The position numbers and the translations under genes are program-made. Positions 53,907-62,319 of a stretch of DNA of 64,000 nt are shown here, one piece after another. The first letter of the stretch is position 1. Every line of letters starts with the position of its first letter. The DNA is from Glutamicibacter ardleyensis (GTDB lineage: Bacteria > Actinomycetota > Actinomycetes > Actinomycetales > Micrococcaceae), in contig NZ_BMKX01000008.1 in NCBI RefSeq assembly GCF_014644555.1, positions 62,001 to 126,000 of the forward strand, in the 5' to 3' direction. The notes beneath the pieces were generated by a model. It was not told the DNA's origin. It ran no database searches and worked only from the letters and a program-made list of their open reading frames with translations.

Positions 53907-55615
53907 TATTCATTCCTTTCGGAGTTGTTCGAATCGTTGCTACGAGCGGCACCCTTAGTCGCACTGACGACAATTTCTTCAACGGGGTCAAAATCTCCGG
54001 CTCGTTCTGCGATGACCGAGAAGTCAAAGTCCATCTTTGAACGGAACGACATGAAGTAACAGATCAATGTACTGACTGAATAGGCGACAAGTGATGCCGA
54101 TAGCGTCGTGTAGTCACGCAGGAATCCGAAGCAGAACGGTGCAGCTACCAGCGTGGCCATTGTGCCAACGATAATTGCAACACGAAGCCCGAAGAATCCG
54201 AATGACATCAGGCCCAAAACGATTCCTATACCAAGAATTGCCAACAGCTCGATGATTACCGCGGTAAAACCGGTCATAGGGATCAGCTCGAAACGCACCG
54301 GAATGAATACAACGAGAGCTACCAAGACTGCAGTTGTGAATGCCTTGTTCGTAACCTTTTTCCAGTAGAAGCTGGCGAGCACTGGGAAAACCAAGGCCCC
54401 CCATAGCGCACCTACGAAGACCAAAAGATCCAATATGTTTAATTGCAAACTGGCCAAACAGACGGCAACCACGGTTGCGACGATCATGGTCATACGTCCG
54501 ACCAACAGCATCGTCTTTGGATTAGCTTTCTTCTTGCCCGCAACGTTCTGGCCGTAAACATCGGCCATCATGATGGAAGACAGCGCCGCAAGATCCGAGT
54601 CAGCGGTGGAGGAAAGCGCACCAATGATCATGATGAAGAACAACGCCAACAGGATTCCCGGCAGATAACTCATGGCCATCTCAGGGATGATGTTGTTCTG
54701 GTCCCCGCCCGTGGGTTCAAAACCGAGGTACAAGGCAAGTACGCCGAGCATACCTACACCGATCACCATGGCACCATAGCCAATGGTGGCGGTGATGAAG
54801 GTTGGCTTAATTAGGTCTTCACGAACCGCAAAGAGACGCTGAGCGATGGTCTGATTACCAATCGCGTAGGCCAAAACCGCAGCGATATATGGTGCACCCT
54901 GGTTCAAAAACGCGTCTGACGAGAAGAAGTTCGACTGTTGGGCGGTAAGGTTTCCAGCTCCGGTTTCGAAGGCTGCAGGGAACCCCGCTGCGAAGAAAAT
55001 GAACGGAACAATAATTGCTACCGCGCCGAGCATTGCCATGACCTGCATGAAGTCAGTCAAAACCGAGGCACGGAATCCCGACCAAAGGGTGTAGAGCAAT
55101 ACGCCACCGGCTACCGCCAGCACGCCCTGGATGAAATTGAATGGGGAGAGCATCGAAATAAGCACGCCACCGGCAATGAAGTTAGACATCAATGAGATGA
55201 CTGAACCGACCACATTCGAGCCGGCCAGCATTAACTGGCTGGAACGTCCATGTCGCGCGTGCATGACCTCTGCGAGGGTGTGCGCTTTCGGAGCAACCTT
55301 ACGGATTCTCTTACCGAATGGGTAAATGAACAGAATCATCAGTGCACCCCAGAGGCCGTAGTGGATAGGTCCACTGATGCCATAGGTATAGCCCGAAGAC
55401 GCCGAGGCGTACATTGATGAAGCCCAAATCCACGTCGCGGTCATACTGGCCGCGGAGATTCCGAATCCGATTTTGTTGCCAGCGGTCATATAACCGTCAG
55501 CGTTTTCATTTTTCTGGCCGATCTTTGTGGACACCAAGAATGTTCCACCATAGAAAAGGACCAGTAAAAGTATGATGACCAAGGCGCTGAAACCGACCGT
55601 TTCCGGGTTGTTCAC
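53906..55615 (-). CDS. Sodium:solute symporter family protein (DUR3/PutP-like)
   Basis: A 569-residue membrane protein with about 13-15 helices. SSS-family signatures are YMTAGNKIGFGISAASMTA and WIWASSMYASASSGYTYG near the N-terminus, and SSTADSDLAALSSIMMADVY in the middle. It resembles the urea/polyamine (DUR3) branch in length and N-terminal motif, but the substrate is not proved. The GTG start has a GGAGGTGG ribosome site. It forms a two-gene unit with the small subunit, placed between prfB and ftsE. Confidence 0.85.
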   Translation of the reverse strand: MNNPETVGFSALVIILLLVLFYGGTFLVSTKIGQKNENADGYMTAGNKIGFGISAASMTATWIWASSMYASASSGYTYGISGPIHYGLWGALMILFIYPFGKRIRKVAPKAHTLAEVMHARHGRSSQLMLAGSNVVGSVISLMSNFIAGGVLISMLSPFNFIQGVLAVAGGVLLYTLWSGFRASVLTDFMQVMAMLGAVAIIVPFIFFAAGFPAAFETGAGNLTAQQSNFFSSDAFLNQGAPYIAAVLAYAIGNQTIAQRLFAVREDLIKPTFITATIGYGAMVIGVGMLGVLALYLGFEPTGGDQNNIIPEMAMSYLPGILLALFFIMIIGALSSTADSDLAALSSIMMADVYGQNVAGKKKANPKTMLLVGRMTMIVATVVAVCLASLQLNILDLLVFVGALWGALVFPVLASFYWKKVTNKAFTTAVLVALVVFIPVRFELIPMTGFTAVIIELLAILGIGIVLGLMSFGFFGLRVAIIVGTMATLVAAPFCFGFLRDYTTLSASLVAYSVSTLICYFMSFRSKMDFDFSVIAERAGDFDPVEEIVVSATKGAARSNDSNNSERNE

Positions 55616-56222
55616 ACGCCACCTCCTTCAAACGACGTAGTTGTGAATTGGCATCGTCCAGGTCTTACCTGGAACTTTTGATGCGTGGTTCGCACGTCTC
55701 ATCCCGGGGAATACTCCACGAGGATTCGTTTAGCCGACGTACCTAAGCTCTAAGCCCATCAACCACTTCCTTCACTTCAGTTACGTATCGTTTTATCTAG
55801 GCCGCATCGCACTCCCGGCATGCAAAGCGCTGCCCCTTCTTCAGGACAGCACCGCCGTATAGATGCGTTTTTCCATTGACGAACCGAATTTCCATGCAAA
55901 ATTCAACTCAGAAATCCATGATTACTTAAAGGTTCATGTTCGTTCATTTGCCGTCTTGCGATCTTCAAAAGATGCATCTAATTTTCGAGCGAAATCACCG
56001 CTATTAGTCATGTCACTGGCAGGGCGGCAACAAGAAAATTGCCTATTTCATGCGGTGTCTGACACGGAATGATTCGCGAAAATTTGAGGGTATAGATCAC
56101 TCAACGACTTTGCCATCCTAGCATGCACTCAGATTTCGGGCCTATATGACCCTCTATTCCTACTCGAATTCAGGCACTCAATCGAAGTTTTATGTTACAA
56201 AATTATGATAAAAATTAGCACA
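55616..56222. other. AT-rich non-coding region upstream of the symporter
   Basis: About 600 bases with no convincing gene. Base composition drops well below the surroundings, most clearly at about 55900-56230. A 69-codon plus-strand frame (55863-56072) has no ribosome site or recognisable motif. The region presumably holds the symporter promoter. The composition shift may mark an insertion boundary between prfB and the symporter genes. Confidence 0.45.
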
Positions 56223-56260
56223 AAAAAGGCCTGAAAACTTTTCAGTTTTCAGGCCTTTTT
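56223..56260 (-). terminator. Intrinsic terminator after prfB
   Basis: A perfect 17-base stem AAAAAGGCCTGAAAACT with AGTTTTCAGGCCTTTTT and a four-base loop, with U-runs in either direction. It starts about 15 bases after the prfB stop. Confidence 0.92.
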
Positions 56261-56275
56261 GAGAGCTTCTACGTC

Positions 56276-57391
56276 CTAATTGGAGGGACGTCGATTACCC
56301 GCGCGCCATCGAATTCCTGCATTAATGAAGTCGTCAATTTCTCCATCAAGCACAGCTTGCGTATTACCAACTTCGTGGTCGGTGCGCAGGTCCTTAACCA
56401 TTTGGTACGGGTTAAGAACATAGGACCGCATCTGATCGCCCCAGGAAGCCTTAACATCTCCAGCGAATTCCTTCTTCTGTGCGCTCTCTGCTTCTTTCTT
56501 CAGCAAAAGCAGTCGTGACTGCATAACGCGTAAGGCCGCGGCCCGGTTTTGAATCTGGGACTTCTCATTCTGCATCGACACGACAGTGCCGGTAGGAATG
56601 TGTGTCATGCGAACAGCGGAGTCGGTGGTGTTCACGCTCTGCCCGCCCGGTCCCGAGGATCGGAAGACGTCTACGCGCAACTCTGACTCGGGAATCTCGA
56701 TGGTATCGGTCTGCTCAATCAACGGCACCACTTCAACGGCTGCGAACGAAGTTTGACGACGCCCTTGATTATCAAACGGTGAAATACGCACCAATCGGTG
56801 GGTGCCCGCTTCCACCGAAAGCGTGCCGAAAACGTAAGGAACATCGATTTCGAAGGTCGCGGATTTTAAGCCTGCCTCTTCAGCATAAGAAGTATCCATC
56901 ACGGTGGCTTTATATCCGTGTTTCTCAGCCCATCGCAAGTACATGCGCAGCAGCATTTCCGCGAAATCTGCCGCGTCTACGCCACCTGCACCGGAACGGA
57001 TCGTTACGACGGCACCACGTGAGTCGAATTCACCATTGAGCAAGGTGACGATCTCCAACTCGGCGAGTGCCTTCCGAATGGAGATTAATTCCTTATCAGC
57101 TTCGGCGAGGGTCTCGTCATCGTTTTCCATTTCGGCTAGTTCCACCAGCACTTCAAGGTCTTCGATTCTTGTACGGATCTTGTTCAAGCGTTCAAGTTCC
57201 GATTGTCGGTGCGACAATTTACTGGTGACAATCTGCGCGCTGGCCGGGTCGTCCCATAGGTCCGGCACCCCGGCCTCTTCGGAGAGTACGGCGATGTCGG
57301 CCTTAATTTGAGCAACGTCGCTCACGTCCTCAATCGCAGAGAAAGTGGATCGGAGCGAACGGATTTCAGCGGGGAAGTCAGTTTTTGCCAT
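56276..57391 (-). CDS. prfB: Peptide chain release factor 2
   Basis: RF2, 371 residues, recognises UGA and UAA. The codon-recognition tripeptide SPF is in [16 protein letters not shown] (about 205-220) and the catalytic GGQ is in [10 protein letters not shown]. The gene is one continuous frame without the programmed +1 frameshift of E. coli prfB, as expected in actinobacteria. The C-terminus is short and basic. Its usual neighbours ftsEX-smpB follow, but interrupted by the symporter unit. Confidence 0.97.
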   Translation of the reverse strand: MAKTDFPAEIRSLRSTFSAIEDVSDVAQIKADIAVLSEEAGVPDLWDDPASAQIVTSKLSHRQSELERLNKIRTRIEDLEVLVELAEMENDDETLAEADKELISIRKALAELEIVTLLNGEFDSRGAVVTIRSGAGGVDAADFAEMLLRMYLRWAEKHGYKATVMDTSYAEEAGLKSATFEIDVPYVFGTLSVEAGTHRLVRISPFDNQGRRQTSFAAVEVVPLIEQTDTIEIPESELRVDVFRSSGPGGQSVNTTDSAVRMTHIPTGTVVSMQNEKSQIQNRAAALRVMQSRLLLLKKEAESAQKKEFAGDVKASWGDQMRSYVLNPYQMVKDLRTDHEVGNTQAVLDGEIDDFINAGIRWRAGNRRPSN

Positions 57392-57439
57392 AGTTATCTA
57401 AGCCTACGCCATGCAGCCTAACGGCTTAAGTTCACGTCG

Positions 57440-57904
57440 CTACCGGCTCAGTACCGTGCGTGCGGTTGAACTGACCTGGATGCTCACGCCCGACGGCACG
57501 ATCCAACCAATGATTGGTGGTTGCACCGAGCCAGTGAGCAGGAGCGTCGCACCTTGCCCGTCAGGCAGAATTTGGACGGACCCGATCCTAAGGTTATCAA
57601 TCCGCTGTCCTGCTTCCACATCTTGTAGGTACCGCTGAACTGCGGCCTGGACCTGTGAATGATTCAATTCAATACGTGGTTGGCCTCCATCACCAACAAA
57701 CTCGAATTCGTCTACTGCCGCGACGATAGCGCCATCGGCGACCGATAAGAGCTGGCGTGCCTTGAGATTAACCGCGCTCGCGGCGAGCACGACCGAAATT
57801 GTCAACAAGGTGATCGCGCATAGTCCAATCGCAAGTACCAAAGACTGTCCGTCCTCGGAACGAAACTTGCGGATCAATTTGGCCCACCGATTTCCGCTAA
57901 CCAA
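57440..57904 (-). CDS. TadE/Rv3654c-like secreted membrane-anchored protein
   Basis: About 154 residues. A charged N-terminus (SEDGQS) precedes one hydrophobic helix (LVLAIGLCAITLLTISVVLA) and an extracellular domain. The helix-plus-DGQS start and the position at the end of a tad cluster match the TadE-like proteins of actinobacteria (Rv3654c type), pseudopilin-like accessories. The start is uncertain. I use the TTG overlapping the previous stop; an in-frame ATG at 57934 or 57958 would overlap more. No strong ribosome site is seen for any. Confidence 0.7.
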   Translation of the reverse strand: MVSGNRWAKLIRKFRSEDGQSLVLAIGLCAITLLTISVVLAASAVNLKARQLLSVADGAIVAAVDEFEFVGDGGQPRIELNHSQVQAAVQRYLQDVEAGQRIDNLRIGSVQILPDGQGATLLLTGSVQPPIIGWIVPSGVSIQVSSTARTVLSR

Positions 57905-58310
57905 AACGATCAATTCGTTGGGTCGACGACGCATCGACGGTGAAGACGGAGGCATCAAGATACTCAGAGATAAAGGGTAACTGAACCCGTAGGGAGACCT
58001 TGACCGTGACCACGCTACCTGGGCTTAGACAGGTTTTGTCACAAGAAATGTCTGTGTTGGCTCCCGCTAATCCAAAATTATTCATCGCTCGCTCAACGAC
58101 TTGATGGGCCTGTGAACGTGCTTGCTTCGGATCTTCTGCCACCGCAAAAACCTTGGCAGCTTGGTCTGCTGCGCCAACAACTGCATATGATCCTGCTTGA
58201 AGCTGCCCGGCGGCAAGGATCAGATAAATCATGGGGATCAGCAAAACCGTAGACGCAAAAATAAATTCGACGATGGCACTACCTTTTTCGGCTTCACCAG
58301 CGTTAGTCAT
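57897..58310 (-). CDS. TadE-like minor pilin/pilus assembly protein 2
   Basis: 137 residues. The TadE motif KGSAIVEFIFASTVLLIPMI (about 9-28) has the conserved glutamate after a processing-like glycine, followed by an extracellular part with a likely disulfide (CDKTC, about 89-93). The ATG at 58310 overlaps the stop of the preceding TadE gene by eight bases. Such proteins are processed pseudopilins of Tad systems. Confidence 0.8.
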   Translation of the reverse strand: MTNAGEAEKGSAIVEFIFASTVLLIPMIYLILAAGQLQAGSYAVVGAADQAAKVFAVAEDPKQARSQAHQVVERAMNNFGLAGANTDISCDKTCLSPGSVVTVKVSLRVQLPFISEYLDASVFTVDASSTQRIDRFG

Positions 58311-58719
58311 AGCGCACCGCATCACCATGCACTGTTAGGTCCCACCCGTTGGGTAACAGTCCGATCAGTGGGACACGGGTGCTCACAGTAACGGAGACTA
58401 ATTGCCCCTCCCCCACAGCGCTAGTTGATACCTGCACGTTACGGGCAAACCCACCGTGCAGAGACTCGGCGATCAGTGTGCGGGTTCGCCCTGCAGCGTC
58501 CCCGGGTGAATGGTTAGCTAACGCACCGTAATGCGCTCCGTTGGCGGCGGCATCGATGAGGGTATTGCGCACATGAAGCACAAGCGTCAATTGAATCAAG
58601 GTCACCGCGATGACGATCAGCAAACTAGTGATCATGACAAATTCGGCCACGGCCGAGCCTGCCTCTTCTGGTCCCAGCCTCCAGAAGCGGCGAGCATTGG
58701 CATGTGTAACCCGATTCAT
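58303..58719 (-). CDS. TadE-like minor pilin/pilus assembly protein 1
   Basis: 138 residues with the TadE motif AGSAVAEFVMITSLLIVIAV (about 20-39), including the conserved glutamate, and a C-terminal extracellular domain. It sits directly after the Flp-like small protein and before a second TadE gene with overlapping ends, so the group is co-translated. Confidence 0.82.
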   Translation of the reverse strand: MNRVTHANARRFWRLGPEEAGSAVAEFVMITSLLIVIAVTLIQLTLVLHVRNTLIDAAANGAHYGALANHSPGDAAGRTRTLIAESLHGGFARNVQVSTSAVGEGQLVSVTVSTRVPLIGLLPNGWDLTVHGDAVRYD

Positions 58720-58734
58720 TTTGAGAACACCGGC

Positions 58735-58968
58735 TTAGCCTAGGCCGGATACTCGATCGATCGCCTGATTGAACAGGTCTTGTAGCCGGGGGCCGGCTAT
58801 GGCCAACAGCGCTGCAACAAGTAATGCTGACATAAGCGTGATCATCACCCATCCGGGGACATCTCCACGCTCGTCACGCAGTTTCGTAGTGAGCTGTCGC
58901 CATAATCGCTGTCCTGCTTCGAGCAGGCTTAGGGCTAACATCATGAACCAAGAGTGGATGCTGGACAT
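58735..58968 (-). CDS. Flp/DUF4244-like small pilin candidate
   Basis: 77 residues. A helix-rich N-terminus leads to DERGDVPGWVMITLMSALLV, a charged-then-hydrophobic stretch (about 32-51), and a short amphipathic tail (QDLFNQAIDRVSGLG). The layout and position between tadC and tadE are those of the major pilin subunit in actinobacterial tad clusters, though the usual E-Y processing site of Flp pilins is replaced by PGW. Pilin function is an inference. Confidence 0.65.
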   Translation of the reverse strand: MSSIHSWFMMLALSLLEAGQRLWRQLTTKLRDERGDVPGWVMITLMSALLVAALLAIAGPRLQDLFNQAIDRVSGLG

Positions 58969-59022
58969 CGGAATTCTTCCTAACTTTTGCGGAGTATAGA
59001 TATTGTGAAGGTGTTTTAGCTG

Positions 59023-59964
59023 TCAATAGCTCATCTCCAATAAGGCCAATCCAGGGAATACCGCAAAGACAATCGTCAGTGGAAGCACGCCGAAAACTAT
59101 GGGCACGAGCATGCCAATTTCCCGTTTGCCGGCAACTTCCATCAGCTCACGTTTTGAGGCGTCACGGACATCTTGGGCCTGGTCACGGAGCACTTGAGCC
59201 AGTGGTGTGCCGCGTTCGGTCGCGACCACGATGGCATCAACAAAGCGCGTCATCGCACCGACTTGGATGCGATCGGACATATTCTGCATGGCTTGAATCA
59301 TGGAATTTCCCGAGTGGATGTCGTTCAATGTTTCGGTAAATTCCTCGCCGATCACCCCGTGACAGATGCGTGAAATGCGTTCGATCGCCCCGGTGGTTGA
59401 TTCTCCAGCGCCCACCGTCAGTGCCAGAACCTCGGCGACTGTCGGAAATTGGGTCAAGACTCTGCGTGCGCGACGTTGTATTTGCTCGTTCAGCCACCAG
59501 CCTCGCGCAAGAAAGCCGAAGATCCCACAGCCAAGGACCACGATGAGCGCGAACGCGAAGTTTGTCGGACGCCCCAGCGCGAACAGTGCCATCAGTGCAG
59601 CGCCAACAAGCAGTCCCAGCAGCGCGCAAATGATCTCTTGGGAACGGTAGTCCACCACATTCATCTTAAGTCCGGCTGCGCGCAGGCGTTTGCGGACAGT
59701 CTCGGTGCCGGGGTTGTGCAAACTGGCCAAGCGTTTGATCTGTTGGAGGACCGGGGCCGCAAATTGCACCAAGGCCGGACTGCGCGATTCTGCGCGCCAA
59801 GAATCTTCGAGCATCCGCGAGGAACGTGTTCCAACCCGGATGTGCGGGGCGACTCTTTCGGCAAAGGACAGCGGGCGCCACGCTGGAAGGTTCACCACGA
59901 TCATCCACAATCCCAGGCCTAGACCAAAACCGCAGAGCACTGCCCACGGGACTAGCGAGTTCAT
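59023..59964 (-). CDS. tadC: Type II secretion F-family protein TadC
   Basis: A 313-residue inner-membrane assembly protein from MNSLVPWAVLCGFG. There are N-terminal helices, a cytoplasmic T2SSF domain (FPTVAEVLALTVGAGESTTGAIERI to RDQAQDVRDASKRELMEVAGKR) and two C-terminal helices (MLVPIVFGVLPLTIVFAVFP). The ATG overlaps the tadB stop by four bases. The longer frame upstream lies inside tadB. Confidence 0.88.
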   Translation of the reverse strand: MNSLVPWAVLCGFGLGLGLWMIVVNLPAWRPLSFAERVAPHIRVGTRSSRMLEDSWRAESRSPALVQFAAPVLQQIKRLASLHNPGTETVRKRLRAAGLKMNVVDYRSQEIICALLGLLVGAALMALFALGRPTNFAFALIVVLGCGIFGFLARGWWLNEQIQRRARRVLTQFPTVAEVLALTVGAGESTTGAIERISRICHGVIGEEFTETLNDIHSGNSMIQAMQNMSDRIQVGAMTRFVDAIVVATERGTPLAQVLRDQAQDVRDASKRELMEVAGKREIGMLVPIVFGVLPLTIVFAVFPGLALLEMSY

Positions 59965-60812
59965 GCCAGTACCCGCTCTTCTACAGGTAAGTTGCCTAGG
60001 CGCAGCATCACTCGGTAACACAACAGTGAAATCACCAGCCCGGCGGCCAGCACTACTACCCCGCCGGGGGTCAGATAGGCATTTTTTGCAGCTTCTTGAG
60101 TGCCTAAGACGAGCAACATAATCCACGGGGCCGCCACGGCCAATCTGGCCGCGGAAACAATCCACGACTGGCGGGCTGCAAGTTCTCCACGGGTACGAAC
60201 GTCATCACGCAAAAACGCGGCAAGTGTACTCAGCGTCTGGCCAAGATCGGTGCCACCAACCTCCCGGGTAATGCGTAGTGTTGCGAGGATCTTGTCGGAA
60301 ACCGGATCTGCGAGCCGGTCACCGAGTTGTTCGAGCGCCAACGAAAAGTTTGAGGTGGCCCGGTAATCCAGTGCAAAGTCGCTAAAAGCAGGACGCAGCA
60401 GTTCCGGCCCCATACTTGAGAGCTGGCTTAGGGACTCTGGCAATGACAGTCCGGCTCGGATCGCGCTTCGCAGATGATCGACCACCTCGGGCCATTGCTC
60501 GTGCAATGCAGCCTGACGTTTAGCGGCTTGATGACGCAGATAAACCCACGGCGCCCAGAAGCCAAAGAGCAAAAATACGGAGGCAAATAACCATGAACCG
60601 GTCAAGGCCAGCGTGATCAGCACAAAAACTATTCCGCTGGCGGCACAGATAGCCACAAATTTTGCGGGGCTGAGATTCACGATGCCTGCGCGCAATAGCG
60701 ATAGTCGAATGAGCGACTGCCGTTTGGGCTTTGGCGGACTGGGGTCAAAAAGCAGCCAATCCACCACGAGGGCAACGCCCAAGCCACCGAGTAAACCGCA
60801 CAAAGCGATCAT
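59961..60812 (-). CDS. tadB: Type II secretion F-family protein TadB
   Basis: A 283-residue platform protein with hydrophobic N-terminal segments, a cytoplasmic T2SSF domain (EQWPEVVDHLRSAIRAGLSLPESLSQL to TRGELAARQSWIVSAARLAVA) and C-terminal membrane helices. It overlaps the ATPase gene by four bases and tadC by four bases, so the three are co-translated and probably form one complex. Confidence 0.88.
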   Translation of the reverse strand: MIALCGLLGGLGVALVVDWLLFDPSPPKPKRQSLIRLSLLRAGIVNLSPAKFVAICAASGIVFVLITLALTGSWLFASVFLLFGFWAPWVYLRHQAAKRQAALHEQWPEVVDHLRSAIRAGLSLPESLSQLSSMGPELLRPAFSDFALDYRATSNFSLALEQLGDRLADPVSDKILATLRITREVGGTDLGQTLSTLAAFLRDDVRTRGELAARQSWIVSAARLAVAAPWIMLLVLGTQEAAKNAYLTPGGVVVLAAGLVISLLCYRVMLRLGNLPVEERVLA

Positions 60813-62035
60813 GACCGCTCCATGAGCAATTGTGCGACGTTGATACCGGCGAGCGCGAATTTGTCATGTGACCAATCGGCTCCTGGTGCTTGGCTCAGCT
60901 CACCATCGGTGTAGTCGAACAGCGTGGAGGTTTCGAACTGACCGTCTTCAACGCGTCCACGCACGCTGAGGATTTCTTGCACGTAGCGTTTTCCATTGGG
61001 GTCGCGAGTACAGTGGACCACCAGATCAATGCAGGCTGCCACGGTTCGCACGGTGAAATCACTGGTGATATTCGGGCCTGCCAGTAGCGGCAGCGTACAA
61101 ATTTTGGTGATTGCGTCGCGAGCAGAGTTTGCATGGAGAGTACATAGGCCGGCGATTCCCGAGTTCAGGGCGATCAGCATGTCTAGCGATTCTGCTTCGC
61201 GTACCTCCCCGACGATGATCCGATCGGGCCGCATGCGCAGTGCTTCTTTGACTAACCGGCGCATCGTGATTTCTCCGGTACCTTCCAGATTTGGTAGCCG
61301 TGTTTGCATACTCACCACGTCGCGCAAGGCAAGGTTCAGTTCAAAAATTTCTTCAATCGTGATGATACGTTCGCGCGAACCGATGGAGGACGCCAAACAG
61401 TTGAGCATCGTCGTCTTGCCTGCCTGGGTGGGCCCGGTAACCACCACGTTGAGTCCCGCACCGATCGACCAACCTAAAAATGCTGCTGCATCCTCGCTGA
61501 GTGATCCTAGTTCTACAAGGTCTTCGAGTTTATTGGCGCGAGCGATAAATTTGCGGATATTCACCGCCCAATGTTCATGGGTGATATCTGGAATGACCAC
61601 GTGTAACCGAGAGCCATCGGGAAGTTGGCAGTCCACGAAGGGCTGAGAAAGATCCAGTCTGCGTCCTGAGGATTTCAGCATCCGTTCAACCAACGCTGCC
61701 ACTTCAGCACTTTCAAGACGAATATGGGTGAGTTCACTTTGCCCGCCACGAGCGCAAAAAATCTGATGAGGCGAGTTGATCCACAATTCCTCGACGGTAG
61801 GGTCATCGAGCAATGGTTGTAATGGCCCAAACCCTGCCACGTTGTCATACACCTGACGGCGGGCTTCGTCTAACGGACCGATGGAAGGCACTGCGCCGAG
61901 TAATGCTCGTTCGTCGTAGTCGCGCAAGACATCGTCAATCAAAGAGCGTATGAGCACCGGTTGCTTGCCGGGGTCTAGCCCGCGTCGACGGACTAGCTCA
62001 CGTACTTCGTCTTCCACGATGGATAGGGCGTCCAC
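60809..62035 (-). CDS. tadA: Tad pilus assembly ATPase TadA/CpaF
   Basis: A 408-residue secretion ATPase of the CpaF family. The N-terminal domain is followed by Walker A GPTQAGKTTMLNCLA (about 207-221), the Asp box EIFELNLALRDVVSMQTR, a Walker B-like MRPDRIIVGEVREAESLDML, and the His box LCTLHANSARDAI. It powers pilus assembly. The start is GTG with GAGGA upstream. It is the first gene of the cluster, and no CpaE/Ssd-like ATPase gene lies directly before it. Confidence 0.92.
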   Translation of the reverse strand: MDALSIVEDEVRELVRRRGLDPGKQPVLIRSLIDDVLRDYDERALLGAVPSIGPLDEARRQVYDNVAGFGPLQPLLDDPTVEELWINSPHQIFCARGGQSELTHIRLESAEVAALVERMLKSSGRRLDLSQPFVDCQLPDGSRLHVVIPDITHEHWAVNIRKFIARANKLEDLVELGSLSEDAAAFLGWSIGAGLNVVVTGPTQAGKTTMLNCLASSIGSRERIITIEEIFELNLALRDVVSMQTRLPNLEGTGEITMRRLVKEALRMRPDRIIVGEVREAESLDMLIALNSGIAGLCTLHANSARDAITKICTLPLLAGPNITSDFTVRTVAACIDLVVHCTRDPNGKRYVQEILSVRGRVEDGQFETSTLFDYTDGELSQAPGADWSHDKFALAGINVAQLLMERS

Positions 62036-62319
62036 GTCAAGTCCTCAGCCGAAACTATGAAGATATTCCCGAATGATCGAGGTACACCGGCCACCGAAGC
62101 GCCAGCACAACATCGTGCCACCCATTTTTGCTCGTGTTCTGGGCGAAGTGGGTATGTGATGGGAGCCTAGCCCCAGAATCGTTGTCTTTCAATACCCAAG
62201 CGGAGATGTGGATAAGCCGAAGGCAACGTTCTCCACATCCGGTGAAGCACCCAGTTGCGCTGTGACCAGTAGATGCTGAAGTACTCATAAGTGGCGGGTC
62301 CGATTGAGGAGGAAACATC
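62036..62319. other. Divergent region between tadA and the FHA-FtsK gene
   Basis: 284 bases between two divergently read genes, presumably holding both promoters. I see no strong -35/-10 pair and no obvious operator. Confidence 0.4.

Noticed and set aside
55863-56072. 69-codon plus-strand frame in the AT-rich region
   Set aside because: No ribosome site, no recognisable motif, and isolated within non-coding sequence.
56276-57391. Possible programmed frameshift in prfB
   Set aside because: The frame is continuous from the start codon to the end with no internal UGA.
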